Shown here in pieces: positions 60,841 through 64,000 of a stretch of DNA of 64,000 nucleotides (the stretch's first letter is position 1; each line of letters starts with the position of its first letter). The notes under the pieces were generated by a model. It was not told where the DNA came from. It was given only the letters and a program-made list of their open reading frames with translations, and did not search any database. The position numbers were made by a program, and so were the translations under genes. Origin of the DNA: Rhodospirillaceae bacterium (GTDB lineage Bacteria > Pseudomonadota > Alphaproteobacteria > Rhodospirillales > Rhodospirillaceae); NCBI GenBank assembly GCA_002737725.1, contig NSIP01000010.1, forward strand, positions 1 to 64,000, given 5' to 3'.

Positions 60841-62019
60841 GTGAACTCAAGATTACCGGAGAGCCCCTTGGCCGATCCCGCCGGCGCTGATCTCAAAACT
60901 ACGCCATTGAATGCCCTGCACATCTCATTGGGCGGCAAGATGGTGCCATTCGCTGGCTACAGCATGCCGGTGCAATATCCTTTGGGCGTGCTGAAGGAGC
61001 ATTTGCACACCCGCGCCCACGCGGGCTTGTTCGATGTGTCGCATATGGGGCAAGCCGAACTGACCGGCGATGATGTGATTGGGGCGTTGGAAAGCCTCAT
61101 CCCCGGCGACCTCAAAGGATTGGCGGCGGGGCGGATTCGGTACTCAACGCTGCTGACTGAAACGGGCGGCATCATTGACGATTTGATGATCACCAAACCG
61201 GCCGAGCCTGGCTCTGAGAAAAAATTATTCTTGATCGTCAACGCAGGCTGCAAAGAAGGCGACTTCGATCATATCTTGCGCCGCCTTGGCAGCCGCATAA
61301 AACTCACGCGCTTTGAAGATCGAGCCCTTCTGGCCCTGCAAGGCCCAAGCGCTGCAAAGGTGCTGGTGCGCTTTGCTGCGGGCTGCGATGCGATGGCCTT
61401 TATGTCGAGCCGCGTTGCAAAGTTCGCGCTCGCCAGCGGGCATGACGTGGACGTGCGTTTGTTCCGCTCGGGCTATACGGGCGAAGATGGATACGAAATC
61501 TCAATTCCAGGCGATCGCGCCGAGGCGGTTGCTAACGCCCTGTTAGCTCAACCCGAAATTCAACCCATTGGGCTTGGAGCCCGCGATTCACTGCGCCTTG
61601 AGGCGGGCTTGTGCCTCTATGGCAGCGACATCGATACGACGACGACGCCTGTGGAAGCCAATCTGTCATGGATCATTGGCAAGCGCCGCAAACTCGAAGG
61701 CGGATTTCCGGGCGCGAACAAGATTATCGAACAGATCAATATGGGCGCACAAAAAATGCGCGTGGGTATCCAGCCGATAGGAAAAGCGCCCGCCCGCGCG
61801 CATACCGAAATACTTGATGAAATCGGCAAGACGATTGGCGAAATCACCAGTGGTGGCTTTGGTCCCAGCGTCAACAAGCCCGTCGCCATGGGCTACATAC
61901 AAACGGCATTCGCGACACCAGGAACTAAAGTTCAACTCATGGTGCGCGGACAGACCTTGCCTGCTGAGGTCGTGGCGCTTCCATTCGCGCCGCATCGCTA
62001 CTTCAAATCAAAATCTTAA
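60841..62019 (+). CDS. gcvT: glycine cleavage system T protein (aminomethyltransferase)
   Basis: A 392-residue tetrahydrofolate-dependent protein that takes the methylene group from aminomethyl-lipoyl H protein and releases ammonia. [13 protein letters not shown] (about 61-73), [13 protein letters not shown] (about 208-220) and [18 protein letters not shown] (about 243-260) are standard. The start is a GTG at 60841; a TTG at 60868 is also in frame. It is the first gene of the gcv operon and lies 30 bases behind the riboswitch. Confidence 0.95.
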   Translation: MNSRLPESPLADPAGADLKTTPLNALHISLGGKMVPFAGYSMPVQYPLGVLKEHLHTRAHAGLFDVSHMGQAELTGDDVIGALESLIPGDLKGLAAGRIRYSTLLTETGGIIDDLMITKPAEPGSEKKLFLIVNAGCKEGDFDHILRRLGSRIKLTRFEDRALLALQGPSAAKVLVRFAAGCDAMAFMSSRVAKFALASGHDVDVRLFRSGYTGEDGYEISIPGDRAEAVANALLAQPEIQPIGLGARDSLRLEAGLCLYGSDIDTTTTPVEANLSWIIGKRRKLEGGFPGANKIIEQINMGAQKMRVGIQPIGKAPARAHTEILDEIGKTIGEITSGGFGPSVNKPVAMGYIQTAFATPGTKVQLMVRGQTLPAEVVALPFAPHRYFKSKS

Positions 62020-62036
62020 GACAGAGGATACAGACC

Positions 62037-62414
62037 ATGAGCCAGCTACGTTTTACCAAAGATCACGAATGGGTCCGCGTCGAAGGAACCACAGCTACTG
62101 TAGGCATTACCGAATTTGCCCAAGGCCAGTTAGGCGACGTCGTGTTCGTCGAAGTGCCGACGAAGGGCAAAGCGCTGAACGCAGGAGGTGAAGCTGCGGT
62201 GGTGGAATCGGTGAAGGCTGCCAGCGAAGTTTACGCGCCTGTTTCCGGCAGCGTGACGGAAGGGAATGCGGCGTTGCCTGACGCGCCCGACACCGTGAAC
62301 AAAGATCCACAAGGTGCGGGCTGGTTTTTCAAGATGACGATCAGCAATCCGTCCGAGCTTGATGCCCTGATGGATCAGGCGGCGTACGACAAATTTGTTG
62401 CTGACGCTTCGTAA
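62037..62414 (+). CDS. gcvH: glycine cleavage system H protein
   Basis: A 125-residue lipoyl-carrier shuttling the aminomethyl group between P and T proteins. The lipoylated lysine is Lys60 in [34 protein letters not shown] precedes it and the C-terminal GAGWFFKM is typical. ACAGAGGA lies before the start, 17 bases after gcvT. Length and all expected blocks are normal. Confidence 0.97.
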   Translation: MSQLRFTKDHEWVRVEGTTATVGITEFAQGQLGDVVFVEVPTKGKALNAGGEAAVVESVKAASEVYAPVSGSVTEGNAALPDAPDTVNKDPQGAGWFFKMTISNPSELDALMDQAAYDKFVADAS

Positions 62415-62426
62415 TCGGAGAGACTC

Positions 62427-63773
62427 ATGCGTTATCTGCCCCTCAGCGATCAAAACCGCGCCGAAATGTTGGGCTCGGTTGGTGTGGCCAGCGTTGATGA
62501 TTTATTCGCTGATATCCCTGCTGCGGCTAAAGCCAAAGCGAAATTCGATCTGTCGAACACCATGAGTGAAATGGAGGTCGAGCGCGTCTTGTCGGCCGTT
62601 GCCGCCAAGAACCTGAACGCATCGCAGGCGCCTAGCTTTTTAGGCGCGGGTAACTATCGTCACCACACACCGGCGTCGCTGGATTACATCATTCAGCGCG
62701 GCGAGTTTTTGACCGCCTATACGCCCTATCAGCCGGAAATCAGTCAGGGCACGTTGCAGGCGATTTACGAATTTCAAACGCAGGTCGCGCTGATCACCGG
62801 CATGGAAGTGGCCAATGCGTCGATGTACGACGGTGCGACGGCCTGTGCTGAAGCGGCCACCATGGCCTGTCGCGTGACCAAGCGCGCGAAGGTGTTGGTG
62901 TCGGGCAGCGTGCATCCGCATTACCGCGATGTCACCGCGACTGCATTGCGGTTTATGGATATGAACATCGAGTGCTTGGCACCAGACCCCGTCGGAATCG
63001 AAGACTTGATTGGTCGTGTTGGGCCAGACCTTGCGTGCGTGATTGTGCAAACGCCAGGTTTCTTTGGCCACCTGAATGATTACACCGCGCTGGCCGAGGC
63101 CTGCCACGCCGCTGGCGCGTTGTTGGTGATCTGTGTCGCCGAGCCCGTCTCGTTGGGTTTATTGAAGTCGCCCGGTGCCATGGGCGCTGATATCGTGGTG
63201 GGCGATGGACAATCCATCGCTACGCCCACGTGTTTCGGCGGGCCGGGCGTGGGCTTGTTCACCACGCGCGAGAAATTCATTCGTCAAATGCCCGGGCGTT
63301 TGGCGGGCGAAACGGTAGACGAGAACGGCCGCCGCGGCTGGGTGCTCACCTTGTCAACCCGCGAGCAACACATTCGCCGTGAAAAAGCGACATCGAACAT
63401 CTGCACCAACTCTGGCCTCATTGCGTTGGCGTTCTCGGTGCATATGACGCTGCTGGGCGAGGCAGGCTTCCGTCGTTTAGCTGAACTGAACCATGCCCAT
63501 GCTGCGCTGTTGGCCGACAAACTTGAAGCACTTAAGGGCGTGAAAATCTTACCAACCGCATTTTTCAATGAATTCGCGGTGCAACTTTCAAAGCCTGCCG
63601 CGCCGGTTGTCGAGGCTTTGGCAAAGCGCAACATTCTCGGTGGCATTCCGGTGTCGCGCTTTTACCCAACCTACCCCGAGCTTGAAAATATTCTGCTGTT
63701 GACCGCGACCGAAATGAATACCGAGGCCGACATCGATATACTTGTTAATGCATTGAAGGAGGTGCTGTCATGA
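62427..63773 (+). CDS. gcvPA: glycine dehydrogenase (decarboxylating) subunit 1
   Basis: The 448-residue N-terminal half of the split P protein. [15 protein letters not shown] (1-15), [19 protein letters not shown] (about 70-88) and [22 protein letters not shown] (about 95-116, by its ends) are family blocks. With subunit 2 it decarboxylates glycine using PLP bound on the other subunit. It overlaps gcvPB by ATGA. GGAGAG precedes the start. Confidence 0.97.
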   Translation: MRYLPLSDQNRAEMLGSVGVASVDDLFADIPAAAKAKAKFDLSNTMSEMEVERVLSAVAAKNLNASQAPSFLGAGNYRHHTPASLDYIIQRGEFLTAYTPYQPEISQGTLQAIYEFQTQVALITGMEVANASMYDGATACAEAATMACRVTKRAKVLVSGSVHPHYRDVTATALRFMDMNIECLAPDPVGIEDLIGRVGPDLACVIVQTPGFFGHLNDYTALAEACHAAGALLVICVAEPVSLGLLKSPGAMGADIVVGDGQSIATPTCFGGPGVGLFTTREKFIRQMPGRLAGETVDENGRRGWVLTLSTREQHIRREKATSNICTNSGLIALAFSVHMTLLGEAGFRRLAELNHAHAALLADKLEALKGVKILPTAFFNEFAVQLSKPAAPVVEALAKRNILGGIPVSRFYPTYPELENILLLTATEMNTEADIDILVNALKEVLS

Positions 63774-64000
63774 TCAACACCATTACCACCAGCGGCCATC
63801 GTGCCCTGCAAATTGAACAACCGCTGATTTTTGAATTAGATACCGGCGGTTCAACGGCGGTTGATTTGCCCGCAGCGCCCAAGGTACGCACGCGGCTGGG
63901 CGACTTGCGCAGCGACAAGCCGATTGGCTTGCCGGGCTTGTCCGAGCCCGAAGTGGTGCGCCATTACACGCGCCTGTCGCAGAAGAACTATTCTATCGAC
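63770..64000 (+). CDS. gcvPB: glycine dehydrogenase (decarboxylating) subunit 2, partial
   Basis: The first 77 codons of the PLP-carrying half of the P protein, cut by the window end. [20 protein letters not shown] begins the chain; [20 protein letters not shown] (about 56-75) is the typical block of GcvPB. The ATG lies in the ATGA overlap with gcvPA, so translation is coupled. The PLP lysine lies beyond the window. Confidence 0.95.
   Translation, partial: MINTITTSGHRALQIEQPLIFELDTGGSTAVDLPAAPKVRTRLGDLRSDKPIGLPGLSEPEVVRHYTRLSQKNYSID

Overview
The window reads as a chromosomal segment of an alphaproteobacterium, probably Rhodospirillales-like; no rRNA is present to fix the order. The main pointers are gene orders typical of that class: divergent metXW versus hisC-tyrC, ispH-thrB-rnhA next to a peroxiredoxin and yqgE, thrC followed by an M16 peptidase, and a split glycine cleavage operon (gcvT-gcvH-gcvPA-gcvPB) behind a tandem glycine riboswitch. 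Coding density is high, base composition is moderately GC-rich, and I saw no tRNA, rRNA or CRISPR array.

Layout. 1-7.5 kb: an IS3-type remnant, then amino-acid biosynthesis (metW, metX, hisC, tyrC) with a GST, a DUF2125 protein and a ChaC-like enzyme. 7.5-20.7 kb: mixed catabolic and accessory genes: a flavin monooxygenase with an internally deleted copy beside it, a GFA protein, a PEP-mutase/isocitrate-lyase family enzyme, a thioesterase, TrkH, a broken class II amidotransferase, a minus-strand run in which two paralogous small proteins flank a methyltransferase, a CaiB/BaiF CoA-transferase and an HMG-CoA lyase. 20.9-25.1 kb: a hydantoinase/oxoprolinase pair, the first subunit carrying a lysine/alanine-rich tail. 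25-33 kb: TerC behind a structured leader, regulators, hydrolases, and several gene remnants (antitoxin, PAS-like, tannase-like). 33-47 kb: a seven-gene operon joining a peptide-type ABC importer to a Rieske oxygenase and a nitrilase-family amidase, then an esterase, a third copy of the small-protein family, a ferredoxin, a second peptide-type binding protein, a GntR regulator and an amine oxidase. 47-64 kb: mostly core genes (LpxL, thrC, M16 peptidase, yqgE, rnhA, thrB, ispH, gcv operon), interrupted by a decayed GAF/PP2C regulator and a three-gene dehydrogenase operon (HisD-family, 3-hydroxyacyl-CoA dehydrogenase family, SDR).

How the parts may work together. The accessory genes look like uptake and breakdown of amide, amine or cyclic-ureide compounds: ABC import, amidase, Rieske oxygenase with a nearby ferredoxin, amine oxidase, hydantoinase, and two amidohydrolases of the N-carbamoylsarcosine amidase type. 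Acyl-CoA steps (CoA-transferase, HMG-CoA lyase) may feed central metabolism, and glycine could enter the gcv operon. This is inference from neighbourhood.

Most unusual points: (i) an unrecognised small-protein family present three times (13.5, 15.2 and 41.9 kb), two copies flanking a methyltransferase; (ii) two adjacent-operon enzymes, the Rieske oxygenase and the amidase, each with serine where a key cysteine is expected, by the same TGC-to-TCC change; (iii) a basic repeat tail on a hydantoinase subunit; (iv) an unusually large number of recent-looking pseudogenes.
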